NCBI GenBank assembly: GCA_963735455.1
Contig: CAVTKZ010000004.1
Coordinates: 248,001 to 312,000, forward strand
From: Palsa-1033 sp963735455
GTDB lineage: Bacteria > Chloroflexota > Limnocylindria > Limnocylindrales > CSP1-4
Reading direction: 5' to 3'
Length of the DNA stretch: 64,000 nucleotides
This document shows positions 26,172 through 36,815 of the stretch, piece after piece. A model generated the notes under the pieces. It saw nothing but the letters and a program-made list of their open reading frames with translations. It did not search any database and was not told the origin of the DNA. The first letter of the stretch is position 1. Every line of letters starts with the position of its first letter. The position numbers and the translations under genes are program-made.

Positions 26172-27399
26172 GTGATCGAGCGTTCCGGCAAGGCCACCCA
26201 CCAGGAAACGCGCGCCCACAACTCGCGCCTCGTCCTGGGCACGATCTACGACCGCGGCCCGATCAGTCGGGCGGCCCTGGCGCGCTCCACCGGTCTCACC
26301 CGGACCACGGTCTCGGACGTCGTCTCCGACCTGATCCGCGATGGCCTCACCCGCGAGGTCGGGCGCGGGCCGTCGACCGGCGGCAAGGCCCCGATCCTGC
26401 TCGCCTTCAGCGATGACGCCCGGCACCTCATCGGGCTCGACCTCGGCGAGAGCGTCTTCCGCGGCGCGATCGTCGACCTGCGCGGCGAGATTCTGCTCGG
26501 CCATCGAGGTGGCGGTCGACGACCGCGATGGCGACGAGGCGCTCGAACGTGTCTTCGGCCTGGTCGACCGGCTGCTCGCCCGAGCCCAGCGGCCGATCCT
26601 CGGGATTGGGATCGGGACCGCCGGGCTGATCGACACGACCGTCGGGACCGTCCTCGAGGCGGTCAACCTGGACTGGCACGGGCTGCCCCTGGGCGCCCTC
26701 CTCCAGGCTCGGACCGGCCTGCCCGTCTACGTCGCGAACGACAGCCAGGCGACCGCCCTCGCCGAACACGTCTTCGGCGGGCCGCGGGTCTCGAACCTCG
26801 TCGTGGTCAAGGTCGGCGAAGGGGTCGGCGCCGGGCTCATCCTCGGCGGGCGACTATTCCAGGGCGACGGCTTCGGCGCTGGTGAGATCGGCCATACGAC
26901 GGTCCGGCCCGACGGCGATGCCTGTCGCTGCGGCCGCCTAGGCTGCCTCGAGACGATCGCCAGCACGCGGGCCATCCTGGACCGGCTGGCCGGCCATGGC
27001 ATCAGCCGGCTGCCCGACGCGATTGCCGCACTCGAGGCCGGCGATCCGCTCGTGCGCGACGTCGTCGTCGCCGCCGGGCATCAGCTGGGGGTGGCCGTTG
27101 CCTGGCTGATCGGCGTCCTGAACGTCGAGCGGATCGTGCTGGTCGGCAGCGCCGCCGAGTTTGGCCAGCCCTGGCTCGACGCCGTCCGCGAGGCGATGGC
27201 GGCCAGTGCCCTGGGCCTCCTGGCCGATACCACCACGGTCGAGATCGGCCGGCTGCACGCCGATGGCGTGGTCCTGGGCGCCACCGCGCTGTTGATGACC
27301 CGCGAGCTGGGACTGAGCCTGACCGGGCTGCCCGACGCCGGCGACGATGCGCCGCTCGCGGCTGAGCCCGGCTCGGACGACCTCGAGATCCCTGCGTGA
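26172..27399 (+). CDS. ROK-family transcriptional repressor, one frameshift
   Basis: Starts at GTG 26172. The N-terminal winged HTH (NSRLVLGTIYDRGPISRAAL, ARSTGLTRTTVSDVVSDLIR) precedes a ROK sugar-kinase-like domain. Near 26500 an extra g shifts the frame; in the other frame it continues AIEVAVDDRDGDEALERVFG and onwards, with the zinc motif CRCGRLGCLE. About 408 aa when corrected. This is the NagC/XylR arrangement: the ROK domain senses a sugar or sugar phosphate. It overlaps the ROK kinase by four bases (GTGA). Confidence 0.85.
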
Positions 27400-28445
27400 C
27401 CGGCTCGCTCGTTGTCGGGCTCGACGTCGGCGGCACGAAAGCCGCGGCGCTCGTCGTTGACGAGGCCGGCGTGTCCCGGGGTCGGGCCGTCCAGGCGATG
27501 GCCGGCCGCTCGCCGACCGGGATCGAGCCGATCGTCGCCGCGATTCGGGGGGCCCTCGCGGCGGCGGGCGCCAGCGAGTCTGATCTCGGCGCGATCGGTG
27601 TCGGCGTTCCGGGTCGGATCGACTCGGCGGCCGGGATCGTCATCCTGGCAACCAACCTGGGTTGGCAGGACCTGCCCCTGGCCCGGTTGATCCAGGCCGA
27701 GTTCGGGCTGCCCTGTGGCGTCGCGAACGACGTTGGGCTGGCCGCCTCCGGCTTGATCGGCCACGAGATCGCCCGGGGTGCGCGGAGCCTGGCCTACGTC
27801 GCGGTCGGGACTGGCATCGGGGCCGGGCTGGTGCTCAACGGCCGGCTCCACCAGGGCGATCGGGGGATGGCCGGCGAGATCGGCCACGCGATCGCCGAGC
27901 CGGACGGCGCCGTCTGCCGGTGTGGCCAGCGGGGCTGCGTCGAAACGGTCGCGGCGGGGCCGTTCATCGCCCGGCGCGCCGCGGCGGCCCTGGCGGCGGC
28001 CCTGGCCACTGGGACGGCGGCGGAGGACCATCCACTGCTCACGTCCAGCCCCACGATCACGGCCAAGACCGTCTATGACGCGGCGGCCGCGGGCGATACC
28101 ATTGCCCTGGCGATCGCCCACGAAGCCGGCCGTACGCTGGCTCACGCCATTGAGGCACTGATGCTCACCTGCGACCTCGAGTTGGTCCTGCTCGGCGGCG
28201 GTGTGGCCGCTGCCGGCTCGCCCTTCATCGACCCGATTGCGGCCGAGCTCGATCGAGCCCGCTCCGCGTCGGCCCTGGTCGCGCTGATGATCCCGCCCGA
28301 TTCGGTCCGAGTGCTCCCGGCGCAGTTCGATGCTGTCGCCCGGGGCGGCGTCGCCCTGGCGCGCAGCCTGATCCGGACTGAGCTGCCTAACCCGCTGCAC
28401 GGGGATATCGAAGAGGAGGTGGTCGCACGCGCGTCCTTGGCCTGA
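27396..28445 (+). CDS. ROK-family sugar kinase, probable GlcNAc/glucose kinase
   Basis: 349 aa from GTG 27396, overlapping the repressor stop. N-terminal phosphate loop VVGLDVGGTKAAALV, sugar-binding VANDVGLAA, adenosine-site VGTGIGAGLVLNGRLHQG, and the ROK zinc motif (CRCGQRGCVE, with GHAI upstream). Complete, without a DNA-binding domain, so a kinase rather than a repressor. The presence of nagA and the GH3 enzyme suggests N-acetylglucosamine as substrate, but glucose kinase cannot be excluded. Confidence 0.9.
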   Translation: MTGSLVVGLDVGGTKAAALVVDEAGVSRGRAVQAMAGRSPTGIEPIVAAIRGALAAAGASESDLGAIGVGVPGRIDSAAGIVILATNLGWQDLPLARLIQAEFGLPCGVANDVGLAASGLIGHEIARGARSLAYVAVGTGIGAGLVLNGRLHQGDRGMAGEIGHAIAEPDGAVCRCGQRGCVETVAAGPFIARRAAAALAAALATGTAAEDHPLLTSSPTITAKTVYDAAAAGDTIALAIAHEAGRTLAHAIEALMLTCDLELVLLGGGVAAAGSPFIDPIAAELDRARSASALVALMIPPDSVRVLPAQFDAVARGGVALARSLIRTELPNPLHGDIEEEVVARASLA

Positions 28446-28447
28446 AG

Positions 28448-28487
28448 TCCGAAGGATGGAGTTCATTTCCGAAGGATGGAGTTCATT
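28448..28487. repeat. Two tandem 20-bp repeats upstream of the second importer
   Basis: tccgaaggatggagttcatt occurs at 28448-28467 and again at 28468-28487 without change, in the 82-bp gap between the ROK kinase and the binding-protein gene. It could be an operator pair or a short duplication. It contains no palindrome. Confidence 0.6.
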
Positions 28488-28527
28488 CAGGAGTCAACGT
28501 CACGCTAGATCGAAGGAGGAGGAATTG

Positions 28528-30006
28528 ATGACCACGAGAGTAGGGAGGACGTCCGCAGTTGCGGTCGCCGTCCTGGTGCTCGTCGGCGCGTGCTCGAGCA
28601 GCACGACGCCGCCACCAGCCGCGTCGTCCGCGCCGCCAGCCAGCTCGTCGGCGCCGGCCAGCGCAGCGGCGTCGTCCGCGCCGGCGAGCTCAGCCGCGCC
28701 CGCGGCGGCCCTGCCGACGGTCCCGACCGGCTACACCGAGCTCGACGCCGCCCTCGGCTCGAGCAAGCCGTACAGCGGCAAGACCGTCGACATCCAGGTC
28801 CAGTGGACCGGCGGCGAGCTGGCCAACTTCCAGGCCTCGGTGGCCGACTTTGCCAAGGCCACCGGGATCACCGTCCAGATCGACAGCGTCCCGTCCAGCC
28901 ACGAGACGGTGCTCAAGAGCCGGATCGAGGGCGGCGCACCGCCTGACATCGCCCAGCTCGCCCAGCCGACACCGGTCCTGTCCTACGCGGCCGAGGGCAA
29001 GGTGATCGACCTGGCCACGTTCATGCCCGCCGATAAGCTCAAGAGCGAGCATCCGGCGACCATCGGCCTGGTCACCCAGGGCTCCAACATCTGGGGCCTG
29101 CCGTACAAGGCCGACGTCAAGTCGACCATCTGGTATCCGATCAAGGCGTTCGCGGCCAAGGGCTACACGGTTCCGAAGACGTGGGACGACCTGATCAAGC
29201 TTTCCGACCAGATCGTCAAGGACGGCAGCAACCCGTGGTGCATCAGCGCAGGCGGTCCCGGCGACGCGACCGGCTGGCAGATCACCGACTGGGTCGAGCA
29301 GGTTGTCCTCGAGACGAAGGGCCTCCAGTACTACAACGACTGGATCAGCCACAAGGTCACCTTCGAGGACCCGGGGATCAAGGACGCCTTCGACAAGTAC
29401 GTGGGCAAGATCTTCTTCACCCCGAACTACGTGTACGGTGGCGCGCAGGCGATCATCAACACGGACCAGAAGACGACCATGGACCCGATGTTCAACAACG
29501 ACCTGGCCGCCCCGAAGTGCTGGATGCAGAAGGTCCCGACCTGGTACGGGCCTGACTTCTTCCCGGATCAGCGGGCCAGTGGCCAGCTGTCCAAGTACGT
29601 CGTCGGCACCGATGTCGGGATCTTCCCGTTCCCGACGATCGATCCCAGCCAGAACAACATCGAAGGCTCGGCTGACACCATGATGGTGCTCAAGGACCGG
29701 CCCGAAGTTCGCGCAACCATCGAGTTCCTCGCCACGCCGCAAGGCCTCCAGCGATGGATCGAGGCGGGCAGCGCGATCTCGACCAACACCTCGACGCCGG
29801 CGTCCTGGTACGCCGGGGCCTACAAGCTGCAGGTCGCGTCGAGCATCGTCAGCAGCGCCGCCGGCATCGGCTTCGATGCCTCCGACCTCATGCCCGGTGC
29901 TGTCGGCGCCGGCACCTTCTGGACGAAGTCGGACGACTGGGTCCAGAACAACGGTCAGAACACCGACGCTACGCTCAAGGCCATCGACGACAGCTGGCCG
30001 AAGTAA
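28528..30006 (+). CDS. AglE-like alpha-glucoside ABC binding lipoprotein
   Basis: 492 aa from the ATG at 28528 (aaggaggagg just upstream). Signal peptide with lipobox LVGACSSS (Cys22), an Ala/Ser/Pro-rich linker to about 65, then a family 1 solute-binding protein (TVDIQVQWTGGELANFQAS, VPKTWDDLIKLSDQIV, ADTMMVLKDRPEVRATI). The partner permeases resemble AglF and AglG, so alpha-glucosides (trehalose, maltose, sucrose) are the likely ligands; this is by family, not proven. A strong hairpin between this gene and the permeases suggests that the binding protein is made in excess. Confidence 0.88.
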   Translation: MTTRVGRTSAVAVAVLVLVGACSSSTTPPPAASSAPPASSSAPASAAASSAPASSAAPAAALPTVPTGYTELDAALGSSKPYSGKTVDIQVQWTGGELANFQASVADFAKATGITVQIDSVPSSHETVLKSRIEGGAPPDIAQLAQPTPVLSYAAEGKVIDLATFMPADKLKSEHPATIGLVTQGSNIWGLPYKADVKSTIWYPIKAFAAKGYTVPKTWDDLIKLSDQIVKDGSNPWCISAGGPGDATGWQITDWVEQVVLETKGLQYYNDWISHKVTFEDPGIKDAFDKYVGKIFFTPNYVYGGAQAIINTDQKTTMDPMFNNDLAAPKCWMQKVPTWYGPDFFPDQRASGQLSKYVVGTDVGIFPFPTIDPSQNNIEGSADTMMVLKDRPEVRATIEFLATPQGLQRWIEAGSAISTNTSTPASWYAGAYKLQVASSIVSSAAGIGFDASDLMPGAVGAGTFWTKSDDWVQNNGQNTDATLKAIDDSWPK

Positions 30007-30022
30007 CACTCGCTAGCGAGCC

Positions 30023-30057
30023 AGCGGGGCGCCTGCCCGTCGGGTAGGCGCCCCGCT
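30023..30057 (+). terminator. Hairpin between binding-protein gene and permease
   Basis: agcggggcgcct (30023-30034) pairs perfectly with aggcgccccgct (30046-30057), a 12-bp stem with an 11-nt loop, 17 bp after the stop codon. The tail (cctacaca) has no run of T. It is likely a partial terminator or RNA-stabilising hairpin, as often found after binding-protein genes of sugar importers. Confidence 0.65.
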
Positions 30058-30078
30058 CCTACACAAGGAGGAGGGTAG

Positions 30079-31245
30079 GTGGCCGTGGTCCCGCGCACGG
30101 CGAACTCGTCGCAGCTGCGTTTCCTCCTGCCGATCCTGGGCCTGGTCGCTCTGGCCCTGTGTATCGGCGGGATCCTCGTCCTCATCGATCCTCACGGCGG
30201 GCAGAACCTGCTCGCCTCGATCTACGACGCGCTGGGCAACCGCTCCGGCGCCCAGGACCTGCGCAACGGCCAGGGCGACCAGGTGATCGCCAAGCTGATC
30301 ATGCTGGTCATCGCCCTTGGCGTCGGCGTCGGCGGGATCTGGCTGCTGTTCCTCGGTGTCGGCGGCCTGGTGGGCAATCTCCGGCCGGTATGGCGCGATC
30401 GGATCCTGCCGTTCGTGTTCGTCGGCCCCGCCCTGATCCTGCTAGCCACGTACCTGCTGTACCCCGGAATTGCCACGTTCGCGCGCAGCTTCTTCGACAG
30501 CAAGGGCGCGTTGACCCTCGACAACTATGCCGTGATGACGACGCCCGACCTGATCGAGATCCTGCGCAACAACGTCATCTGGCTGATCGTGGCCGCGGGC
30601 GGCAGCGTGATCCTCGGCCTGCTGATTGCCGGCCTGTTCGATCGGATCCGCCGCGAAGCGCTGGCCAAGACGCTCGTCTTCCTGCCCTTGGCGATCTCGC
30701 TGATCGGGGCCTCCGTCATCTGGGGATTCATGTACGCCTGGGAGCCCTCGGGCCAGCCCCAGATCGGGCTCCTGAACGCCGTGATCGTGGCGGCCGGCGG
30801 CCAGGCAATCCCATTCTTCACGACCAATCCGCTGAACATCATGGCCGAGATCGTGATCATGATCTGGCTCCAGACGGGCTTCGCGATGGTGGTCCTGTCG
30901 GCCGCCATCAAGGGCGTCTCGACGGAGATCATCGAGGCGGCTCGACTCGATGGCGCGACTGAGCGCCAGCTCTTCCTGCGGGTCATCGTGCCGATGATCC
31001 GGGGCTCGATCGTGACGGTCACCACGACGATCGCCATCGTCACCCTGAAGATCTTCGACATCATCTATGTCACGACCGGTGGCCGCTTCGGCGATGACGT
31101 GGTGGCCAATCGGATGTTCCACGAGATGTTCCAGTTCTTCAACGACGGCCGGGCGGCGGCCTTGGCCACCCTGCTGTTCGTGGCCGTCCTGCCCGTGATG
31201 TACTTCAACTTGCGCAACTTCCGCCGACAGCAGGTGGAAGCATGA
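30079..31245 (+). CDS. AglF-like sugar ABC transporter permease
   Basis: 388 aa from GTG 30079, with aaggaggaggg just upstream. It has two extra N-terminal helices before the permease core, as in AglF. The core includes ILRNNVIWLIVAAGGSVILG, the EAA loop EIIEAARLDGATERQLFLRV and the closing FDIIYVTTGGRFGDDVVANR region, which closely recall the AglF family. Its stop overlaps the ATG of the next permease (ATGA). No ATPase gene follows. Confidence 0.9.
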   Translation: MAVVPRTANSSQLRFLLPILGLVALALCIGGILVLIDPHGGQNLLASIYDALGNRSGAQDLRNGQGDQVIAKLIMLVIALGVGVGGIWLLFLGVGGLVGNLRPVWRDRILPFVFVGPALILLATYLLYPGIATFARSFFDSKGALTLDNYAVMTTPDLIEILRNNVIWLIVAAGGSVILGLLIAGLFDRIRREALAKTLVFLPLAISLIGASVIWGFMYAWEPSGQPQIGLLNAVIVAAGGQAIPFFTTNPLNIMAEIVIMIWLQTGFAMVVLSAAIKGVSTEIIEAARLDGATERQLFLRVIVPMIRGSIVTVTTTIAIVTLKIFDIIYVTTGGRFGDDVVANRMFHEMFQFFNDGRAAALATLLFVAVLPVMYFNLRNFRRQQVEA

Positions 31246-32144
31246 CCGCGTCAGCCAAGACCCTCGCCCAGGACCCGTCGCGGGTCTCCCCCTGGCGACC
31301 GGCCCTCCTGCGCAGCCTGCCGCTGCGACTGGCGGTCCTGGCGATCTGCGCCCTGTGGACGATTCCCACCCTGGGCCTGCTCGTGACGTCGGTCCGCAAT
31401 CCAGAGCTGATCAGCACCACCGGCTGGTGGACGGCGCTGCTCAACCCGTTTGCGGCCGACCAATGGACGTTGGCGAACTACTCCGAGGTCATCGCGAGCG
31501 GGGGCATGGGCCCGGCATTCCTCAACAGCCTGATCGTGACGATCCCTTCGACGGTCATCCCGATCACGATCGCCGCGTTCGCCGCCTATGCCTTCGCCTG
31601 GATCCCGTTCCGGGGCCGGGCCATCCTGTTCACGATCGTGGTGGGCCTGCTCGTCGTGCCCATCCAGATGTCGCTGATCCCGATCCTCAAGATCTACAGC
31701 GGCGCGGGGCTGTACGGCACGTTCCTGGGCATCTGGCTGGCCCATACCGGCTTCGGCCTGCCGCTGGCGATCTTCCTGCTCTACAACTTCATCTCGCAGC
31801 TGCCCCGCGACCTGTTCGAATCGGCCGCGATCGACGGGGCCTCGCACATGCAGTCGTTCATCCGGATCGCGCTGCCCCTGTCGGTTCCGGCCCTGGGGGC
31901 CTTTGCGATCTTCCAGTTCCTGTGGGTCTGGAACGACCTGCTCGTCGCGCTGGTGTTCCTGGGTCCATCCAACGACCTTCGGGTCATGCCCACGGCGCTG
32001 TATGCCCTGCTCGGCAGCCGCGGGGGACAGTGGCAGCTCCTGACGGCCGGCGCGTTCGTCACGATGGCCCTGCCGCTGCTCGTCTTCCTGGGCCTCCAGC
32101 GGGCGTTCGTCAGAGGGATCCTGGCCGGCTCCGTCAAGTCGTGA
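31242..32144 (+). CDS. AglG-like sugar ABC transporter permease
   Basis: 300 aa, starting at the ATG overlapping the previous stop. Six helices, with EAA loop DLFESAAIDGASHMQSFIRI and a C-terminus ending QRAFVRGILAGSVKS, the standard MalG-family end. The segment LLGSRGGQWQLLTAGAFVTM is AglG-like. It overlaps the GH3 gene start by four bases, so importer and hydrolase are one operon. Confidence 0.9.
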   Translation: MTASAKTLAQDPSRVSPWRPALLRSLPLRLAVLAICALWTIPTLGLLVTSVRNPELISTTGWWTALLNPFAADQWTLANYSEVIASGGMGPAFLNSLIVTIPSTVIPITIAAFAAYAFAWIPFRGRAILFTIVVGLLVVPIQMSLIPILKIYSGAGLYGTFLGIWLAHTGFGLPLAIFLLYNFISQLPRDLFESAAIDGASHMQSFIRIALPLSVPALGAFAIFQFLWVWNDLLVALVFLGPSNDLRVMPTALYALLGSRGGQWQLLTAGAFVTMALPLLVFLGLQRAFVRGILAGSVKS

Positions 32145-33715
32145 CCCTGGGCCGGCTGATGATCGCCTTCGTCGGCAGCGAGCTGCCGCCGTCGGCGGCG
32201 AGGTGGATCAACGAAGAGGGCGTCGCCGGGGTGACCCTCTTCCGCGCCCACAACATCGTCGATCCAGCCCAGATCCGGCGGCTGACCGCCGCCCTCCAGG
32301 CGGCCCGGCCGGCCGGAGCACCGCCGTTGCTCATCGCTGCCGACCAGGAGGGCGGCCAGCTCGTCGGCCTGGGCGACGGGACGACCCAGTTCGCCGGGGC
32401 GATGGCCCTCGGCGCGACCGGCGCCGAGGAGCTGGCCGAGCGGGTCGCCGGCGGCGACGGCGCGCGAGATTGCGCGCCCTCGGCGTCAACGTGAACTACG
32501 CGCCGGTCTGCGACGTGGCCAACAATCCGGCCAATCCGGCGCTCGGGATCCGCAGCTTTGGCGACGATCCCGACGCCGTCGGGGCGCTCGCGGCGGCGAC
32601 CGTCCGGGGCCTGCAGGCGGGCGGCGTGGCCGCGACGGCCAAGCATTTCCCGGGCGGCGGCGACACGGCCGCCGATCCGCACCACGAGCTGCCCCTGGTG
32701 GCCCGGACGAACGCCGAGCTTGACGGCCGCGAGCTGGTCCCGTTCCGAGCGGCACTGGCCGCCGGCGCGCGGCTGGTCATGACCGGCCACTTCGCGTTGC
32801 CCGGCCTGGACCACGACCTGCCGACCAGCCTGTCCGGCGCCGTCCTGCGCGACCTGCTCCGGGGCCAGCTGCGGTTCGACGGCGTGACCGTCAGCGATGC
32901 CCTGGACATGCACGCCCTGGCCCAGGGATCGGCCCAGATCGTCGATGCCTCGCCGCCCTGCGGGCCGGCGAGGATGTCCTGCTCGGAACGCCCGACGAGC
33001 CGGCCCTGGAACGACTGGAGGAGGGCCTCGCGCAGGCCTACCGGCGAGGCCTGATCGAGGCTGACGACGACGCCGCGGCGAGCGCCGGCTGGGCGACCTG
33101 CGACGCTGGCTGGGACGCTTCGAGCAGCCCGCCCTCGACGTCGTCGGCTGCGCCGAGCACCAGGCCCTCGCCGCCGAGCTGGCCCGACGTTCGATCACCC
33201 TCGTCCGCAACGACGACCGGCTGCTGCCCTTGAAGCTGGGGGCCGACGCCCGAGTCGCGGTTGTCCAGTCGGTGCCCGCCGACCTGACCCCGGCCGACAC
33301 GTCTTCGACGGTGCCGCCGACGCTCGCCGCGGCGCTCCGCCGCCGGCTGGCGGGCGTGGAGGAGATCCTCCTGCCGGCGGTGCCCGGCGAGGCCGACCTT
33401 GGCGGACTCGGCCAGCGGCTGGCAGCCTTCGACCTCGTCGTCGTCGGGACGTTCTCGGCCCACCTCCAGCCGGCGCAGGCCCGACTCGTCGCGACGGTCC
33501 TCGCGGCCGGCCGGCCGACGGTCACCGTCGCCCTGCGCACGCCGTGGGACCTGCTCGCCTACCCGGTGGCCCGAAGCCATGTCTGCAGCTACGGCATCCT
33601 GCCGCCGTCGATGGAGGCGCTGGCGGCCGCGCTGCTGGGTGAGACGCCGTTCGCCGGCCGGTTGCCGGTGGAGATCGCCGGCCTGCACCCGCGCGGCCAC
33701 GGGCTCACCGCCTGA
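32141..33715 (+). CDS. GH3 beta-N-acetylhexosaminidase-type enzyme, frameshifted
   Basis: From GTG 32141 (overlapping the permease stop) to TGA at 33713-33715, with shifts near 32455, 32955 and 33080. Corrected length about 525 aa. Motifs: IAADQEGGQL, VNVNYAPVCDVANNPANP, AKHFPGGGDTAADPHHELPL (the NagZ-type Asp-His region), and FDGVTVSDALDMHALAQG with the nucleophile Asp. It also has the smaller C-terminal alpha/beta domain of longer GH3 enzymes. It probably cleaves N-acetylglucosaminides, matching nagA and the kinase nearby. Beta-glucosidase activity is less likely. Confidence 0.78.
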
Positions 33716-33770
33716 CGCTGAGCGACCCGGACCGCCGGCAATCGCCGGCCGGTGGCCGCCTGGGCGAGGC

Positions 33771-35134
33771 CTACTGCCGGGCGATCAGGCGCTGGTACCA
33801 GCGGGCGCTGTCCTTGGGGCGTGCGCCGCTGGCTGGCGAAGTCGACGTGGACCAGGCCGAAGCGCCGGGTGTAGCCCAGGCTCCACTCGTAGTTGTCGAG
33901 CAGCGACCAGACGTAGTAGCCGGTCAGGGGCACCCCTGCCTGGAGCGCGTCGGACGCGGCGGCGACGTGGCGGGCCAGGTAGTCGCGCCGGTCTACGTCG
34001 CGCACCCGGCCGTCGCCATCGACGGTATCGGGGTAGGCGGCGCCATTCTCGGTGACCATCATCTCGGCCGGCGCGTAGCGTTGGTTGAGCTCGACCAGGA
34101 CGTCGCGCAGGCCGTCGGCGCGACATGCCAGTCCATCTGGGTCTGCTCCGAGCCGGGCAGGGCGCCGATCTCCCAGTCGAAGGCCCGGGCTGACCTGGCA
34201 CTGACCGAATCGCGCCGGTAGTAGTTGAGGCCCAGGTAGTCGAGGTCGCCGGCCGGCGGCGGGGCGAGGTCGATGCCCTCGAGGTGGCCGGCCTCGCGGT
34301 GCGCATCGAGGCCCAACCTCGGGTAGCCACGACCGAAGAGCGGATCGAGGAACCACGCGTCGCGCGCCGAGCTCCAGCGCTCGGCGGCGAGGCGATCTCG
34401 CTCCGAATCCGTCGCCGGCGCGACCTGGTTGACGTCGATCGCCAGCCCGATCCGGGCCCGGTCGACCCGGGCGCGGATCGCCTGGACGGCGCCGGCGTGG
34501 GCGCGCAATTCGTTGTCGGCCACCCGGATCGCGGTCGGCCAGTCGCGCAAGCCCGGGGCATGGATGCCCGTCGGCATGGCCGAGGAAGGCGAAGACGGCC
34601 GGCTCGTTGAAGGTCATCCAGTCCTTGACCCGGTCGCCCAGGCTCGACGCGAGCAGGGCGGCGTAGTCGGCGAACCAGCCGACGACCTCCGGGTTGGCAA
34701 AGCCGCCCCGGTCCTGCAGCGCCTGGGGCAGGTCCCAATGGAAGAGATTGACCAGCGGCCGGATGCCCGCGCCGAGCAGGGCATCGACGAGACGCCGGTA
34801 GAAATCGAGGCCGCGCTGGTTGATGGCCCCGGTTCCGCTGGGCAGGACGCGCGACCAGCTGACGCTGAAGCGATAGGTCCGGGCCTGCAGCTCGGCCATC
34901 AGCGCGACGTCGTCGAGGTAGCGGTGATAGTGGTCGCAGGCGACCTCGCCCGAGCTGCCGTCGGCGATGGCGCCCGGGACCGCGGGCAAAGGTGTCCCAG
35001 ATCGATGGTCCCCGGCCGTCCTCGGCCGCGGCACCCTCGATCTGGTAGGCGGAGGCGGCGAAGCCCCACGCGAAGTCAGCCGGGAATGGTCCGGCCAGCC
35101 GGACCGGGTCGGTCTCGAAGATCGGCGTGCTCAT
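33771..35134 (-). CDS. GH1 beta-glucosidase, frameshifted
   Basis: From ATG 35134 to TAG at 33773-33771, with at least four shifts (near 34990, 34575, 34110 and 33815). It starts MSTPIFETDPVRLAG, then PADFAWGFAASAYQIEGAAA. Later motifs are DWMTFNEPAVFAF (acid/base Glu), MMVTENGAAYPDT (nucleophile Glu), YVWSLLDNYEWSLGY and the end RWYQRLIARQ. Corrected length about 450 aa, usual for GH1. The two shifts inspected base by base are one extra base each. Its ATG overlaps the stop of the upstream GH13 gene by four bases, so they share an operon. Confidence 0.82.
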
Positions 35135-36815
35135 CCGTGCATCGTAGGCGCCAGGACGATCGCCTCGAGCGGCCGTAGTGTCAGGCGCGAGCCGATCGGG
35201 GTCGGCGCCGGGTCGTGGCTCGAGAGCGCGACCCGCCACGCACCGGCGGCCGGCGGCAGCTCGATCTCGCCAGCGCGAAGACCAAAGCGAACCACGACCA
35301 GGGCGGTCTCGTCGCCGGCCCGGCGGAGATAGGCGAGGACGTCGGGGTCGCCCACGTCGACCAGGTCGAGCGCGCCGGTCCGAAGTGCCGTGGACCCCCG
35401 CCGGAGCGCGAGGAGCCGCCGGTAGTGGGCCAGCGACCGAGCTGTCCGAGGCCCGCTCGCTGGCGACGTTGCGCGTCGCCGCATCCGGCGGAATCGGCAA
35501 CCAGGGGCGTGCCGCTCGTGAAGCCCGCGTTCCGATCTCCGGACCAGGCCATCGGCGCGCGGCATCCATCGCGGTTCCACCAGTCCGGCATCCGCCGGGC
35601 CGCCCGGTCCTGGGCGTCAGCGCGGGGCACCGTGATATCGCGGGCGCCGATCTCCTCGCCGTAGTACAGGAAGGGCGTGCCCCGGAGCGTCAATTCGATC
35701 GTCGCGGCGGCCTTGGCGACGGCATCGGCCAGGGCATCGGCTTCTGGCCCATCGCCACGTCCGAGCGTGTCCAGGTAGCGTGACACGTGGCGGGAGTGAT
35801 CGTGGTTGGACAGCGCGATCGTCGGCCAGCGCTCGCCCCAGGCGGCCTCCCGGGCAGCGATCGCGGCCCGGAAGGACGCCGCGCTCCAGGTCGCCTCGAG
35901 AAGGACCCAATCGAAGACGAGGTGGCGCGGTGCCCAGTGGACCACGGCCGCCTCGACTCCGCTCGTGAACAGCTCGCCGACCGTGGCGGTCCCGGGCCGC
36001 GCGTCGACGATCGCCCGGAATTCGGCCAGGACCTCGTCGAGCTCGGGCTGGTCCTTGTCATAGCGGTGCTCCTGCTGGTCCCAGGGGATTCCACCGGGGG
36101 CCGCGATCTCCGGGTTGGAGGGCAGGTCGGCCGCCTTGACGAACGCGTTGAAGACGTCCAGCCGGAAGCCATCCACGCCCCGGTCGAGCCAGCCCCTGAC
36201 CATCGACCACATCGCCGCGCGCAGGGCTGGGGAGCGCCAGTTCACGTCGGGCTGCTCGGGCAGGAACGTGTGGAGGTAGAACTGCTTGCGCCGGGGCTCC
36301 CACTCCCAGGCCGACCCGCCGAACCACGACAGCCAGTTGTTGGGCGGCTCGGGCTGGCCGTCGTGGTCCCACCCGGACGGGTCCCGCCAGAGGTAGAAGT
36401 CGGCGAACGGCCCGCTCGCCGACCGGCGCGACTGGCTGAACCAGGGATGCTGGTCGCTGGTGTGATTCATCACCAGGTCGAGGGTCAGCCGGATGCCCCG
36501 CCGGTGGCACTCCTCGATCAGCCGGTCAAGGTCGGCCAGGGTCCCGAAAACGGGATCGACCGCCGAGTAATCGGTCACGTCATAGCCGCCGTCAAGCATC
36601 GGCGACGGGTAGATCGGCGAAAGCCAGATGGCGTCGATGCCCAGCGAGTCCGGTCCGCCGGCGAGGTGGTCCAGGTGGTCGATCAGGCCGGCCAGGTCAC
36701 CGATCCCGTCGCCGTTCGAGTCGGCGAAGCTGCGCGGGTAGACCTGGTAGACGACGCCGTCCGACCACCATCGAGCGGCCTCGTCCGAGGCGAATGCTGA
36801 TCGGTCGATTGCCAT
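35131..36815 (-). CDS. GH13 oligo-alpha-glucosidase, frameshifted near the end
   Basis: From ATG 36815 to TGA at 35133-35131. Motifs: GVVYQVYPRSFADSNGDGIG, LTLDLVMNHTSDQHPWF, DGFRLDVFNAFVKAADLP (nucleophile Asp), TATVGELFTSG (acid/base Glu) and TIALSNHDHSRHVS (third Asp), all present. Near 35455-35490 the frame moves; the C-terminal domain continues AHYRRLLALRRGSTALRTG and ends APTMHG. Corrected about 560 aa. It most resembles oligo-1,6-glucosidase/alpha-glucosidase enzymes. Its start overlaps the stop of the cyclase-ATPase gene by one base. Confidence 0.85.

Noticed and set aside
27081..28466. Long minus-strand open frame opposite the ROK kinase
   Set aside because: No motif and antisense to an intact ROK kinase with all family motifs.
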